Notes: generated from the sequence alone by a model not told the origin. DNA of 64,000 bases from Fredinandcohnia humi (GCF_001439915.1 NZ_LMBW01000002.1:368830-432829); one strand, 5' to 3'. Shown: positions 25,938 to 35,553, counted from the stretch's first letter. Numbers and translations are program-made.

Positions 25938-26198
25938 TTAATAGCTTAATGTTAAGTGATAAGAATGCTCCTTTTCGGTTTGTGTCATCTGCTCATCTTT
26001 TTGAACATGATACATATTACGTAATGAGACGATTTCGTTTTCAAGTTGCTTTATATGTTTCACATTCCGGTTTCCTTCTTCATTAATATGTTTACCGACC
26101 TCTGTCTGGACTTGCATATCAATCTTGTTTAACGTAGAAAGTAAGTGATCAATATCCTCAAGAACATGTACTTTCGTCTTTAGTTCATCCATCAACAT
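25938..26198 (-). CDS. Small coiled-coil protein, unknown
   Basis: 86-aa highly charged protein with long heptad-like helices, starting MLMDELKTKVHVLEDIDHLL and ending EKEHSYHLTLSY. The frame opens at 26267, but the ATG at 26196-26198 has AGGAGGG with good spacing, so that start is preferred. It lies between yppE and sspM where B. subtilis has yppF/yppD-type small genes; I do not recognise it as either. Function unknown. Confidence 0.6.
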   Translation of the reverse strand: MLMDELKTKVHVLEDIDHLLSTLNKIDMQVQTEVGKHINEEGNRNVKHIKQLENEIVSLRNMYHVQKDEQMTQTEKEHSYHLTLSY

Positions 26199-26399
26199 TT
26201 CCACCCTCCTAAACAGTCTTTTTATGTATTTTCGACGTGTGAACTTTTCCTCCTGCACGCTTGACAAAACTAGTATTCATTCGTCAAAGAAAGTGGAATT
26301 CCCCCATCACTTTTCTTCTTTTTCGACAATACTTTCATATTTTTTAGAATGGTATTATAGAAAAATGCTTACACTACTTGTGTAGGAGGTGAAGATTCC

Positions 26400-26504
26400 A
26401 TGGCAAAAAAAGATAAAAAGAAAAATAAACAAGAACGTAATGAAGAGACAGCTCCTGGTTATGGAAATAAAAAACTTGAAGGACCAAATAGACCATCAAC
26501 GTAA
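26400..26504 (+). CDS. sspM: Small acid-soluble spore protein SspM
   Basis: 34-aa basic peptide, MAKKDKKKNKQERNEE at the start and KKLEGPNRPST at the end. The terminal KKLxGPNRPST is shared with B. subtilis SspM, also 34 aa, a minor forespore SASP. TAGGAGGTG lies about nine bases before the ATG. The A-family repeat begins at the base after its TAA. The terminator stands 140 bases beyond, past the repeat, inside the end of yppC. Confidence 0.85.
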   Translation: MAKKDKKKNKQERNEETAPGYGNKKLEGPNRPST

Positions 26505-26627
26505 GAAAAGCGTAAGGCGCCCGCTTATCGGCGACAAGCATAAGACAGGCGCTGACAGAAGGTGTTTTTTTACCTTCCGAAGCGATTGGCTTATGACCTC
26601 GAGCCGATGGCACCTGGAGCTAGACAA
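26505..26627 (+). repeat. A-family repeat, full copy
   Basis: Starts GAAAAGCGTAAGGCGCCC directly after the sspM stop and ends GGCACCTGGAGCTAGACAA. Nested pairs GAAGG/CCTTC, CATAAG/CTTATG and CGGC/GCCG can fold the whole into one hairpin. Nearly identical to the copy at 59114. Confidence 0.85.
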
Positions 26628-26643
26628 CGAAAAAATATACATA

Positions 26644-26673
26644 CAAAGGCTGATTGCTCAGCCTTTGTTTTTT
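26644..26673 (+). terminator. Terminator of sspM, overlapping the yppC end
   Basis: Perfect stem CAAAGGCTGA/TCAGCCTTTG, then TTTTTT on the plus strand. The complement of the stem contains the yppC TGA stop. Confidence 0.88.
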
Positions 26674-27677
26674 AATATCAGTTCTTCGATTAAGATTCCC
26701 GCTTGCACCTGCTTTTGTTTCTTAAAATACCATTTTGTAAGTTCGAATTTACCTCCATGCTTGACTTCCTCAAACCATTTTTCTTTCCTTTTCCCTGTAT
26801 ACCAATCAAATGTCTTTTCGCTTTTATGTTGAATAATAGGATAGGTTGTTCGTAAAAATGGTGTATTTCGAAACCTTCTTTCCGCAACATACCGTTCATA
26901 ATCAAATCTTGAGCCAGTATGCTCAACTTTGTTTGAAAATCTGATAAAAAAATCATGGTAGCGATCATGAAATAACAGGGATGCTAGTTTTTTTCCCAAC
27001 TCAATTCTTTCATCAAGTTTTGTAAAGTGATGAACAGAAAAACCGAATAATCTTCCTTCAAGCGTTGGAAAAATGACAGAACTAAAGTGTAAAAAATCCT
27101 GGAGGTTGTAAAAAAAACGTTGAAATACCCTTTTTCTGTAAAATGGATGGTCAATCACTGGTTTTTGGATAATATGTTGTTCATTGATGATTTGAGCAGT
27201 TACTAAACGGTTACCATCTCGATGCCTCCAGTAATACTCCCATTCGATTTCAATAAATCGGGATACCGAAAACATTCTCAGCATGTGAAAGAAAGGCTTA
27301 CCTCGTTGCTTTGAATATTCGTATACTAAGAGCTGTGGATAGGCATCGGAAAAAATAAGCCAGTTGGCATGTTCATATGTATAGAACATTGTAGTTCTCT
27401 CTTTTTTGGAGAGAATTTTAGGTAACCATTCCCCTTCTAAATCCGTCATATTCCAGCCCGCATTCCGTGAAACCATACTCGCTAAAAAGGACCATCTAAT
27501 CTCATTATGGAGTCGATAAAAGCTTGCATATGCCTTGGTCCGCGAAATATTATCGAGATTTCCTTTTGCCGTTTTGGACTTAATTTCATCATATAGTTCT
27601 TTTTCCTCTTTTGTTAATTGGATTACCCGATTTCTACGTTCATTTACCATGTACTCTTGTTTTTTAATCTCGTTCAT
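26658..27677 (-). CDS. yppC: YppC, DUF2515 family protein
   Basis: 339-aa protein of the DUF2515 family, function unknown. It opens MNEIKKQEYMVNERRNRVIQ and is rich in aromatic and basic residues (YWRHRDGNRL, FFYNLQDFLHFSS) with no clear signal peptide. An upstream ATG at 27725 is open, but GAGGTG lies seven bases before the ATG at 27675-27677. It is convergent with sspM and divergent from recU, the place yppC has in B. subtilis. Its stop codon lies inside the sspM terminator stem. Confidence 0.82.
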   Translation of the reverse strand: MNEIKKQEYMVNERRNRVIQLTKEEKELYDEIKSKTAKGNLDNISRTKAYASFYRLHNEIRWSFLASMVSRNAGWNMTDLEGEWLPKILSKKERTTMFYTYEHANWLIFSDAYPQLLVYEYSKQRGKPFFHMLRMFSVSRFIEIEWEYYWRHRDGNRLVTAQIINEQHIIQKPVIDHPFYRKRVFQRFFYNLQDFLHFSSVIFPTLEGRLFGFSVHHFTKLDERIELGKKLASLLFHDRYHDFFIRFSNKVEHTGSRFDYERYVAERRFRNTPFLRTTYPIIQHKSEKTFDWYTGKRKEKWFEEVKHGGKFELTKWYFKKQKQVQAGILIEELILKNKG

Positions 27678-27757
27678 ACATGCACACCTCTTAATAAATA
27701 GTGTATCCATCCACTCGCACTGCACGCCCTCAAAAGTATATTTTCTGCCGAATAGTA

Positions 27758-27766
27758 TGGTATAAT
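27758..27766 (+). promoter_or_regulatory. Extended -10 promoter of recU-ponA
   Basis: TGG followed by TATAAT (27761-27766), 23 bases before the recU ATG. The -35 region is poor (TATATT), as allowed for TGn extended promoters. Confidence 0.5.
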
Positions 27767-27789
27767 GGGTGTCTTAAGGGGGTTGGAGT

Positions 27790-28389
27790 ATGGAGTTTCG
27801 TTATCCGAATGGGAAGGTATACAAGCCCCAGCAGGTGAAAAATACACCACATCTCAAGCAAAGAATATATGGGAATCGCGGGATGACATTAGAAGAAGAC
27901 CTTAACGAAACAAATCAATATTATTTGGAACAGGAAATTGCCGTTATTCATAAAAAACCAACACCAGTACAAATCGTAAATGTAGATTACCCAAAAAGAA
28001 GTGCTGCCGTCATTAAGGAAGCCTATTTTAAACAAGCATCGACTACGGACTATAACGGCATATATAATGGCCGTTATATTGATTTTGAAGCGAAGGAAAC
28101 GAAAAACAAAACCTCCTTCCCGCTCCAAAATTTTCACGAGCACCAAATCAAGCATATGTCCGATTGTTTAAAACAGGATGGGATTTGCTTTGTAATCCTG
28201 CGTTTTACTACAATTGATGAAATCTATTTCCTTGAAGCAAAACATCTCTTAATTTTTTGGGAACGAAAAAATAAGGATGGAAGAAAATCAATTACAAAGC
28301 AGGAAGTTGAAACGTTCGGCCATCACTTAGCTATTGGCTATCGTCCAAGAATTGATTATATTAAGGTTATTGACAAACTCTATTTTTAA
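27790..28389 (+). CDS. recU: Holliday junction resolvase RecU
   Basis: Structure-specific endonuclease that cuts four-way junctions in recombination and chromosome segregation. 199 aa, like B. subtilis RecU. The catalytic fold shows [16 protein letters not shown] near residue 90 (acidic and lysine residues of the PD-(D/E)xK core). The N-terminal stalk region has [17 protein letters not shown] precedes the ATG. It is followed by ponA 92 bases on, the conserved recU-ponA operon. Confidence 0.95.
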   Translation: MEFRYPNGKVYKPQQVKNTPHLKQRIYGNRGMTLEEDLNETNQYYLEQEIAVIHKKPTPVQIVNVDYPKRSAAVIKEAYFKQASTTDYNGIYNGRYIDFEAKETKNKTSFPLQNFHEHQIKHMSDCLKQDGICFVILRFTTIDEIYFLEAKHLLIFWERKNKDGRKSITKQEVETFGHHLAIGYRPRIDYIKVIDKLYF

Positions 28390-28481
28390 CAATGAAGAAT
28401 AGCAGATAGGCTAGGAATGAAACCTTTCCTTACTAAAATACGTCATAAAGTAGGAAAGCATTTGAAAGGCAGGAAACAAGT

Positions 28482-31022
28482 ATGTCTGAAAAATATCAAT
28501 CACGTGAAGAACGTCGACATGCAAATCAAAAGAAAAAAAAGCGTAAAAAATCAAAGGGCGGGGTATTCAAACGAATATTATTAATGATCCTGCTAATTGG
28601 AATTATCGGTATGGTAGCAGGTGCTACGACATTCTTCGTGATGGCAAGCGGTGCTCCCAAATTAGATGAATCCCTACTGAAGGATCCGCTTTCATCAAAG
28701 GTTTACGACATGAATGGAAATAAAATTTATGAATTTGGGGCGGAAAAACGGACTTATGTCCCTCTTAATCAAATCCCAGATGATTTAAAAAATGCTGTTA
28801 TAGCGGTTGAAGACGCCCGTTTCTATGAGCACCATGGCTTGGATGTTATTCGTCTTGGCGGGGCTGTTGTCGCCAACATCACCGAAGGATTTGGTTCAGA
28901 AGGCGCAAGTACCATTTCGCAGCAGGTTATAAAGAATTCCTTTTTTGAGCAGGGGCAGAAAAAGCTCACACGAAAAGCACAGGAGCTATGGCTTGCATTT
29001 CAATTAGAACGTAAATACTCAAAAGATGAAATTCTCGAAATGTATTTAAACAAAATATACTACGGAGTCGGCAACACATATGGTGTTGCAAAGGCATCCG
29101 AATTATATTTTGGTAAACCACTGGATGAACTTGAGCTTCACGAAGCTGCCTTTATTGCAGGGAGTGGACAAAACCCAGGTATTCACAATCCTTTTGTTCA
29201 CCCAGAAAGGGCTGAAAAGCGTCGGAATGTCGTGTTAAATCTTATGGCTAGGCATGATTTCATAACAAAAGAACAAGCAGATGCTGCTAAAAAGATTCCA
29301 TTAGAATCATCAATTGTGGAATCGAAAGAACAGTCCCAGCCAATCGATTCTTTCATGGATCAAGTTAAATTAGAACTAAAAGAACATAGTGATATTGATG
29401 TGTACAACGCAGGGGTTAAGATTTATACAACCTTTGATCCCGAGGCACAAACGCATGTCGATTCATTGTTAGCAAATGAGAATCCTGATATTCAATTTCC
29501 GGATGAGCAGCTTCAAGCCGGAATCGCAATCGTAGATACGAAAACAGGTGAAATTAGAGCATTAGGCGGCGGAAGAAATCAAGCACAAAATACCCGCAGA
29601 AACTTTGCGCTCGAATCTGACAACCAACCTGGTTCAACAATTAAGCCTATTTTAGACTATGGTCCTGCGATTGAGTATTTAAAATGGTCAACCTACCATC
29701 AAATCAAGGATGAACCATATACCTATTCAGATAAAAAGCCTATTAACAATCATGACAGAAAATTTATGGGACAAATGACTGCAAGAAATGCTTTAGCCCT
29801 TTCAAGAAACATTCCAGCACTTAAGGCATTCCAAGAGGTTGGAGTTACAAAAGCAACGGAATTTGCTAACGGGCTTGGCATTACATTTGAAGAAAGAATT
29901 AATGAACCATACTCAATTGGAGGAACATTAGGCGGTATCTCTCCTCTTAATATGGCTGGTGCCTATGCAGCATTCGGTAACCAAGGAAACTATATTAAAC
30001 CACATGCGGTTAATAAAATTGTCTTCCCGGATAATCGAGAAGTTGTTCTTGCACCAGAGCCTGAAACAGCAATGTCAGAATCAACTGCTTTCATGATAAC
30101 CGACATGCTGAAATCCGTAATGGATTACGGTACTGGACGAAGATATGATGTTTCCGGATTGCAAATTGCCGGTAAAACCGGTACAACAAACTACACCGCA
30201 AAGGAAATTAAAGACTATAAGATTCCTTCTGGTGCTGTTCCAGACGTTTGGTATAGTGGGTACACACCAAGTTATTCTGTCGCCATTTGGACAGGTTATA
30301 AAAATAACCAACAACCAGTTTTGCCTGCTGATCAAGGCTTATCGTTAAAATTATTCAGAGATATTATTACCAATCTTTCTGAAGGAAAAGAAGCAGAGGA
30401 TTTCGTAATGCCTAAGACAGTTGTTAAAGTCGGTGTGGAAAAAGGATCAGACCCTGCGAAGCTTCCAAGCGAATTTACACCAAAAGATGAAATTGTCTAT
30501 GAGTATTTCATTAAAGGGACAGAGCCGACTGAGGTGTCCAGTAAATACGATAAGCTCAATCCACCATCAAACCTTGATGTGATGTATGACCAAGTGACCA
30601 ATCAAATCAATATATCTTGGGCGTATGCTGAAGGTGAGATCGAAGGCAATAGCTTTGAAGTCAGTGTTTCAATTGACGAAGGCCCTGCTAAAGTCCTTAC
30701 AACCACGAAAGAATTAACATATACGATCCCTGAGGCCATTCCGGGAGCAATATACAAATTCACTGTAACAGCAGTGGATGATAAAAATCCTGAAAAACGC
30801 AGTGACCCGGCTACAAATACGATAAATGTTCCGGAACCACCTGAAGAAGAAATTGAAATTCCTTTACCTCCTGTTAATCCAGGGAACGGGAACGGCAATG
30901 GAAATGGTGACGAAAACGGCGGCGATACTGGCGGCGAAGGCGATGACGAAGGGAACGGAGATGGTGATGGTGGAATACCAATCTTCCCTCCTATCCCACC
31001 TAGTAATGGAGATCGACAATAG
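28482..31022 (+). CDS. ponA: Penicillin-binding protein 1A/1B (class A), PonA
   Basis: Bifunctional membrane peptidoglycan synthase, 846 aa. A Lys-rich cytoplasmic start and one TM helix (about 31-52) come first. The GT51 glycosyltransferase shows VEDARFYEHHGLD and STISQQVIKN. The transpeptidase has active Ser in GSTIKP (SxxK), SRN and KTGTTN. A fibronectin type III-like segment (about 690-770) and a Gly/Asn/Asp-rich low-complexity tail finish the protein. The tail is exported and poorly conserved. GpsB is a known partner. The gene ends at a bidirectional terminator. Confidence 0.96.
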   Translation: MSEKYQSREERRHANQKKKKRKKSKGGVFKRILLMILLIGIIGMVAGATTFFVMASGAPKLDESLLKDPLSSKVYDMNGNKIYEFGAEKRTYVPLNQIPDDLKNAVIAVEDARFYEHHGLDVIRLGGAVVANITEGFGSEGASTISQQVIKNSFFEQGQKKLTRKAQELWLAFQLERKYSKDEILEMYLNKIYYGVGNTYGVAKASELYFGKPLDELELHEAAFIAGSGQNPGIHNPFVHPERAEKRRNVVLNLMARHDFITKEQADAAKKIPLESSIVESKEQSQPIDSFMDQVKLELKEHSDIDVYNAGVKIYTTFDPEAQTHVDSLLANENPDIQFPDEQLQAGIAIVDTKTGEIRALGGGRNQAQNTRRNFALESDNQPGSTIKPILDYGPAIEYLKWSTYHQIKDEPYTYSDKKPINNHDRKFMGQMTARNALALSRNIPALKAFQEVGVTKATEFANGLGITFEERINEPYSIGGTLGGISPLNMAGAYAAFGNQGNYIKPHAVNKIVFPDNREVVLAPEPETAMSESTAFMITDMLKSVMDYGTGRRYDVSGLQIAGKTGTTNYTAKEIKDYKIPSGAVPDVWYSGYTPSYSVAIWTGYKNNQQPVLPADQGLSLKLFRDIITNLSEGKEAEDFVMPKTVVKVGVEKGSDPAKLPSEFTPKDEIVYEYFIKGTEPTEVSSKYDKLNPPSNLDVMYDQVTNQINISWAYAEGEIEGNSFEVSVSIDEGPAKVLTTTKELTYTIPEAIPGAIYKFTVTAVDDKNPEKRSDPATNTINVPEPPEEEIEIPLPPVNPGNGNGNGNGDENGGDTGGEGDDEGNGDGDGGIPIFPPIPPSNGDRQ

Positions 31023-31038
31023 AAATAAAAAAGAACAA

Positions 31039-31071
31039 AAATAACGCACAGATAACTGTGCGTTATTTTTT
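31039..31071. terminator. Bidirectional terminator between ponA and ypoC
   Basis: AATAACGCACAG/CTGTGCGTTATT hairpin, T-runs on both sides. The ypoC stop codon lies inside the stem. Confidence 0.9.
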
Positions 31072-31416
31072 AACCTTTAGTATTTTCATTTTTGCATAAA
31101 GCTTTAAAAGTTCGTGATAAAGTTCATTTAATTGAATGAATGAGTGATATTGATACGGCTTTTTTAAAATAAATAATAGTCGCTCATTAAGATTCATCGG
31201 TCTATACTCAAAGCCTATAAGGTCTTCTTGGAGCCTATTTTTATCAGGGTTCCTTTTTCCATTCATTAAAAATAAAAGGGTCAAAAAGTCATTAATCGCT
31301 TCTTCCATTGGGCCCTCTATAGTTGCTTTATCCCTATTTCTGAAAAGGCGCATTAAAAGTTCTTTTCGGGCGTTCCAATTTCCCTCAATAACAGAAATGA
31401 TTTTTTCATTATCCAA
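31063..31416 (-). CDS. ypoC: YpoC-like protein, unknown
   Basis: 117-aa basic, helical protein placed between nth and ponA exactly as ypoC is in B. subtilis. It contains NDFLTLLFLMNGKRNP and FEYRPMNLNERLLFILKKPY, the second a conserved-looking core. It overlaps the nth stop by eight bases, so it is translationally coupled to nth. No domain with known function is seen. The name rests mainly on position. Confidence 0.7.
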   Translation of the reverse strand: MDNEKIISVIEGNWNARKELLMRLFRNRDKATIEGPMEEAINDFLTLLFLMNGKRNPDKNRLQEDLIGFEYRPMNLNERLLFILKKPYQYHSFIQLNELYHELLKLYAKMKILKVKK

Positions 31417-32068
31417 CCTTTTCCTTCCCCTTCATACGCTTTTTCCCTTCTCGACAAACTTCAAGGAGCGGACAAATTTCGCATTGGGGATTTTGGGCCT
31501 TACAATGGTATCTACCAAAAAAAATCATCCGATGATGTGTAGCTGACCATTCCTCTTTCGGAACCTTTTTCAGCAATGTCTTTTCGACCTCTAGAACAGA
31601 GTCCTTCCATCTGCAAAATCCAAGCCTTTTGCTGACTCTTTCTACATGTGTATCAACTGCAATCGCAGGAATACCAAATGCCACTGAGACAACAACATTG
31701 GCCGTTTTTCTGCCGACCCCAGGGAATTTTGTTAATTCATCACGGTCTTTCGGAAGAATGCCACTATAGTCTTCAATCAACATTTGACATAAATTGCGAA
31801 TGTTTTTAGCTTTATTTCGATAAAGACCGATAGAACGAATATCATTTTGAAGTTCTTCGAGTGAAACCGCTAAATAATCCTCAGGGGATTTGTATTTTTC
31901 AAAAAGAGATGCCGTAACTTTATTTACCAATACGTCTGTACATTGGGCAGATAATGCAACAGCAATCACCAGTTCAAACGGATTCTTATGGTTTAACTCA
32001 CAATGAGCATCTGGGAACATCTCCCCCATTGTATCCAGACAAAATCGTATTTGTTGTTTATTTAGCAT
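31409..32068 (-). CDS. nth: Endonuclease III (DNA glycosylase/AP lyase)
   Basis: Removes oxidised pyrimidines and nicks the abasic site. 219 aa. The helix-hairpin-helix with catalytic lysine is FPGVGRKTANVV near residue 118. The catalytic aspartate follows in AIAVDTHVERV. A C-terminal iron-sulfur loop has CKAQNPQCEICPLLEVC (C-x6-C-x2-C-x5-C). All residues needed for activity are present. It lies downstream of dnaD by 12 bases, the usual dnaD-nth-ypoC operon. Confidence 0.96.
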   Translation of the reverse strand: MLNKQQIRFCLDTMGEMFPDAHCELNHKNPFELVIAVALSAQCTDVLVNKVTASLFEKYKSPEDYLAVSLEELQNDIRSIGLYRNKAKNIRNLCQMLIEDYSGILPKDRDELTKFPGVGRKTANVVVSVAFGIPAIAVDTHVERVSKRLGFCRWKDSVLEVEKTLLKKVPKEEWSATHHRMIFFGRYHCKAQNPQCEICPLLEVCREGKKRMKGKEKVG

Positions 32069-32080
32069 CTTGTATCACCT

Positions 32081-32791
32081 TTAACTTTCTAGCCAATTAT
32101 AAAACGGGATTGTACGTTTATAATTTCCTTGCTGAGTTTGCTCCGGTTGTTTGTGCTTTTGTTGATATTGACGAAACTTTTGTGAATGGTTTTGGGCTTG
32201 TGCAATTGTGCGGATACCATTCTTTTTCCATTCGAATAGGATTCGATCGATATATCGGAAATTAAGCTTGCCAGACATGACTGCTTCACGTAAGGCTGCT
32301 TGTATGATGGATTGATCGTGGTGGTCTTGGTCGAGCCACATTGCTAATGATTCACATTCAAAAGGTGAGAGTGGTCGTCCAAATTCTTGTTCAAAAATGC
32401 TATATAAGTCCTTTTCCTGCTGTTTCTCAAGTTCTTTTTCTTCGTTCATGTTTTGTTGAACGAGGTGCTGAAGCATTTTTTCCCATAATGGTCGTATTGA
32501 GTATTTTTCATAGATGACACGACTTTCATCATTTCCTTCATTTATTTCTAAATAGCCACGTTGAATAAGTTGCCGGAGGATTTCAATGCATTTTTCTTCA
32601 GTAATTGTCATACGATTTGATATTTCAATGGGTGTAGGAAAGAAATTTCCGCCGTCCATAAAGGTTAATATATGGAATAGGACCATCATTTCCTCTTCGT
32701 TTAACTGTAGATGTCGATACGAGGACATTAACATTTTCGGAATTGAAATACTGCCTTGTTCGAATAAATCAACTAATTTATCCATTTTCAT
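32081..32791 (-). CDS. dnaD: Replication initiation protein DnaD
   Basis: Primosomal protein that with DnaA, DnaB and DnaI loads the replicative helicase. The N-terminal winged helix (about 1-100, VDLFEQGSISIPKMLMSSY) mediates oligomerisation. The C-terminal DnaD domain carries the conserved YIDRILFEWKKNGI signature near residue 180. The frame begins at 32809, but GAGGTG sits seven bases before the ATG at 32789-32791 (MKMDKLVDLF). 236 aa, as in B. subtilis. Confidence 0.94.
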   Translation of the reverse strand: MKMDKLVDLFEQGSISIPKMLMSSYRHLQLNEEEMMVLFHILTFMDGGNFFPTPIEISNRMTITEEKCIEILRQLIQRGYLEINEGNDESRVIYEKYSIRPLWEKMLQHLVQQNMNEEKELEKQQEKDLYSIFEQEFGRPLSPFECESLAMWLDQDHHDQSIIQAALREAVMSGKLNFRYIDRILFEWKKNGIRTIAQAQNHSQKFRQYQQKHKQPEQTQQGNYKRTIPFYNWLES

Positions 32792-32883
32792 GTATAAACA
32801 CCTCTTCATAACCTAGTATACCATGAGACCACAGAGTAGAGATAAGAAAGAAATATTTGGTCTGAGGTTTACCTGAAAATTAA

Positions 32884-32908
32884 AGAGACCTTCCTTTTGG
32901 GAAGGTCC
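32884..32908 (-). terminator. Terminator of asnS
   Basis: Minus-strand GACCTTCC/GGAAGGTC stem with CAAAA loop, then a T-rich CTCTTTAATTTT. Confidence 0.7.
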
Positions 32909-32920
32909 CTGAAGTTGTTA

Positions 32921-34213
32921 TTATGGATATAAACGGTTTAGTAAGCGTGGGAATGGAATTGTTTCTCTTACGTGTTCAACCCCACTAATCCAAGCTACAG
33001 TTCGTTCTAAGCCTAATCCAAAGCCAGAATGTGGCACTGATCCATACTTACTTAGTTCTAAATACCACTCATAAGCACCACTATTTAATCCATGTGCTTC
33101 AATTTGTTGTTTCATTAGGTTATAATCATGGATCCTCTCTGAGCCACCAATAATTTCACCGTAACCTTCAGGAGCAATTAAATCAGCACATAACACAACA
33201 TCATCACGATCGGGTGCCGGCTGCATATAGAATGGCTTAATGCCCTTCGGATAGTTTGTAATAAATACTGGTTTATCATAGCTTTCAGCTATAGCCGTTT
33301 CGTGTGGAGCACCAAAATCATCGCCCCACTTAATATCATCAAAGCCTTTTTCAAGTAAAAACTCAATTGCCTCGTCATAAGAAATACGCGGGAATGGTGC
33401 TTTTATATTTTCAAGCTTAGATACATCTCGACCTAATGTTGTTAATTCTAATTGACAATTTTTCAAAGCAGATTGCACAATATGTGAAACATATTCCTCT
33501 TGTACTTTTAAGCTTTCCTCATGCTCAGTGAAAGCCATTTCCGGCTCAATCATCCAAAACTCTATTAAATGTCGTCTTGTTTTCGATTTTTCCGCGCGGA
33601 AAGTTGGGCCAAAGGAGAACACTTTTCCTAATGCCATGGCTGCAGCTTCCATATATAGCTGACCACTTTGAGAAAGGTATGCATCTTCATCAAAATATTT
33701 TGTAGCAAAAAGTTCAGTTGTTCCTTCAGGTGCACTTCCTGTTAAAATTGGCGGGTCAACCTTTGCAAATCCACGATCATTGAAAAATTCGTAGGTTGCA
33801 CGAATAATTTCATTACGGATTTTCATAACAGCGTGCTGTCTTTTTGAGCGAAGCCATAAATGGCGATGGTCCATTAAGAACTCAGTACCATGCTCTTTCG
33901 GCGTTATCGGATAGTCCACAGACTCATGAATAACGTCTATGTTAGTAACCGTAAGCTCATAACCAAATGGTGATCTTTCATCTTCTCTTACAACACCGGT
34001 CACGTATAAAGATGTTTCTTGTGTAATTGATTTTGCTTTCTGGAAAACTTCTTCATCCACTTCTGCTTTAACAACGACACCCTGGATAAAGCCTGTCCCA
34101 TCGCGAAGCTGTAAAAAGGCAATCTTTCCGCTTGAGCGTTTATTCGCTAACCAAGCACCGATTATAACCTCTTCACCGACATATTTATTAACCTCTGAAA
34201 TAGTTATTTTCAC
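32921..34213 (-). CDS. asnS: Asparaginyl-tRNA synthetase
   Basis: Class II aminoacyl-tRNA synthetase, 430 aa. The N-terminal OB-fold anticodon domain occupies residues 1-120. Motif 2 is [19 protein letters not shown] near residue 200 and motif 3 is [15 protein letters not shown] near 400. Residues [10 protein letters not shown] distinguish it as the AsnRS/AspRS type. It follows aspB with a long hairpin between them; B. subtilis has aspB-asnS-dnaD in the same order. No T-box is visible upstream. Confidence 0.96.
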   Translation of the reverse strand: MKITISEVNKYVGEEVIIGAWLANKRSSGKIAFLQLRDGTGFIQGVVVKAEVDEEVFQKAKSITQETSLYVTGVVREDERSPFGYELTVTNIDVIHESVDYPITPKEHGTEFLMDHRHLWLRSKRQHAVMKIRNEIIRATYEFFNDRGFAKVDPPILTGSAPEGTTELFATKYFDEDAYLSQSGQLYMEAAAMALGKVFSFGPTFRAEKSKTRRHLIEFWMIEPEMAFTEHEESLKVQEEYVSHIVQSALKNCQLELTTLGRDVSKLENIKAPFPRISYDEAIEFLLEKGFDDIKWGDDFGAPHETAIAESYDKPVFITNYPKGIKPFYMQPAPDRDDVVLCADLIAPEGYGEIIGGSERIHDYNLMKQQIEAHGLNSGAYEWYLELSKYGSVPHSGFGLGLERTVAWISGVEHVRETIPFPRLLNRLYP

Positions 34214-34292
34214 AATTGTCCCTCCAAAACCGTAAAACCTATGTATGAATTCCTACCTATTATACATTTCTTGTTATAACGAAGCAAGAAAT

Positions 34293-34346
34293 ACCACGGG
34301 AACACAATCGTTTGGTTTCTAGAACCAGTAGAACCGTCCCCGTGGT
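34293..34346. repeat. Long imperfect inverted repeat between aspB and asnS
   Basis: Outer arms ACCACGGGAAC and GTCCCCGTGGT (34293-34303, 34336-34346), inner palindrome TGGTTTCTAGAACCA (34312-34326). On the minus strand the structure is followed by ATTTCTTG and lies nine bases past the aspB stop, so it may also terminate or attenuate. Confidence 0.7.
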
Positions 34347-34354
34347 TACTAATC

Positions 34355-35536
34355 TTACATCTTTTCTTCAACAAATTTAACAATACGTTTGATTGCTTCC
34401 TCTAATTGATCTAATGATGTTGCATAGGATAAGCGCATGTTATCGGGTGCGCCAAAGCCTGACCCGGGAACGACTGCAACGAGTGCTTCCTCTAATAAAG
34501 CTTTCGCAAACTCGTCGACATTATTATATCCTGTCAATTTAGCACACTTTTTTGCATTCGGGAACAGATAGAACGCCCCCTTTGGCTTAATACATGAAAT
34601 TCCAGGGATGTTAACTAATTTATCATAAATCACGTCTAAACGCTGTTCAAAAGCCTGTCTCATGATTTCAACAGGCTTTTGATCTCCTTCATAAGCAGCC
34701 AGTGCCGCATATTGTGCAATTGAAGTAGGATTCGAAATACTGTGACTTGAGAGATCTGTCATGCTTTTGATGATTTCCTGTGGTCCTGCAGCATAACCGA
34801 TTCTCCAACCTGTCATTGAGTGAGATTTTGAATGACCATTGATGATGATCGTTTTTGCTTTCACTTCTTCACTAACCTGTGCAATTGATGTATGTTTAGC
34901 ACCAAAATAAACAAGTTTTTCATAAATTTCATCTGAAACGATCCAAACATTACGCTTCACACATAATTCCCCAATTGCCTGGAGTTCTTCTTTCGAATAA
35001 AGCATACCAGTTGGGTTACTTGGTGAATTTAATATTAAAGCAACCGTTTTATCAGTGATTGCAGCTTCTAGCTGGTCGACAGATACTTTAAAATTATTTT
35101 CTTCTTTTCCTTCGACATACACTGGTACACCTTCAGCAAGTTTTACTTGCTCAGGATAGCTTACCCAGTATGGAGTTGGGATAATGACTTGATCGTCTTT
35201 ATTAAGAAGTACTTGGAACAATGCATATAACACAAACTTTGCACCAGAACCAACAATCACTTCATTTGGCTTATATTCTAATTGTTGGTCTTTTAAAAGT
35301 TTTTTACAAATCGCCTGTTTTAAAGCAGGTAAACCAGCAGAAGGTGTATATTTTGTATGTCCCTCTTTCATTGCTTTTACGGCTGCCTCGATTATATAAT
35401 CAGGTGTATTAAAATCCGGTTCACCTGCGCCAAGTCCAATTACATCATGACCACCAGCCTTCAACTCTTTTGCTTTTGCTGTTATAGCAAGTGTTGACGA
35501 TGGTGTTAAAGCTGCTACTCTGTGTGCTAATTTCAT
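34355..35536 (-). CDS. aspB: Aspartate aminotransferase
   Basis: PLP-dependent class I aminotransferase that interconverts aspartate and oxaloacetate with glutamate/2-oxoglutarate. 393 aa. The PLP lysine lies in NGHSKSHSMTGWRIGYA near residue 236. SPSNPTGMLYS and RLSYA give the Asn and Arg that hold the cofactor and carboxylate. It is upstream of asnS, linking aspartate supply to asparagine charging. It follows ypmB by 17 bases. Confidence 0.95.
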   Translation of the reverse strand: MKLAHRVAALTPSSTLAITAKAKELKAGGHDVIGLGAGEPDFNTPDYIIEAAVKAMKEGHTKYTPSAGLPALKQAICKKLLKDQQLEYKPNEVIVGSGAKFVLYALFQVLLNKDDQVIIPTPYWVSYPEQVKLAEGVPVYVEGKEENNFKVSVDQLEAAITDKTVALILNSPSNPTGMLYSKEELQAIGELCVKRNVWIVSDEIYEKLVYFGAKHTSIAQVSEEVKAKTIIINGHSKSHSMTGWRIGYAAGPQEIIKSMTDLSSHSISNPTSIAQYAALAAYEGDQKPVEIMRQAFEQRLDVIYDKLVNIPGISCIKPKGAFYLFPNAKKCAKLTGYNNVDEFAKALLEEALVAVVPGSGFGAPDNMRLSYATSLDQLEEAIKRIVKFVEEKM

Positions 35537-35553
35537 GGTATTCCCTCCATGTA

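Noticed and set aside
26389-26832. 147-codon plus-strand frame
   Set aside because: It runs out of frame through sspM, then across repeat A and the reverse of yppC; the first ATG is not the one spaced from AGGAGG.
34214-34354. T-box leader for asnS
   Set aside because: No T-box sequence or specifier loop is seen; the hairpin there is a large inverted repeat.
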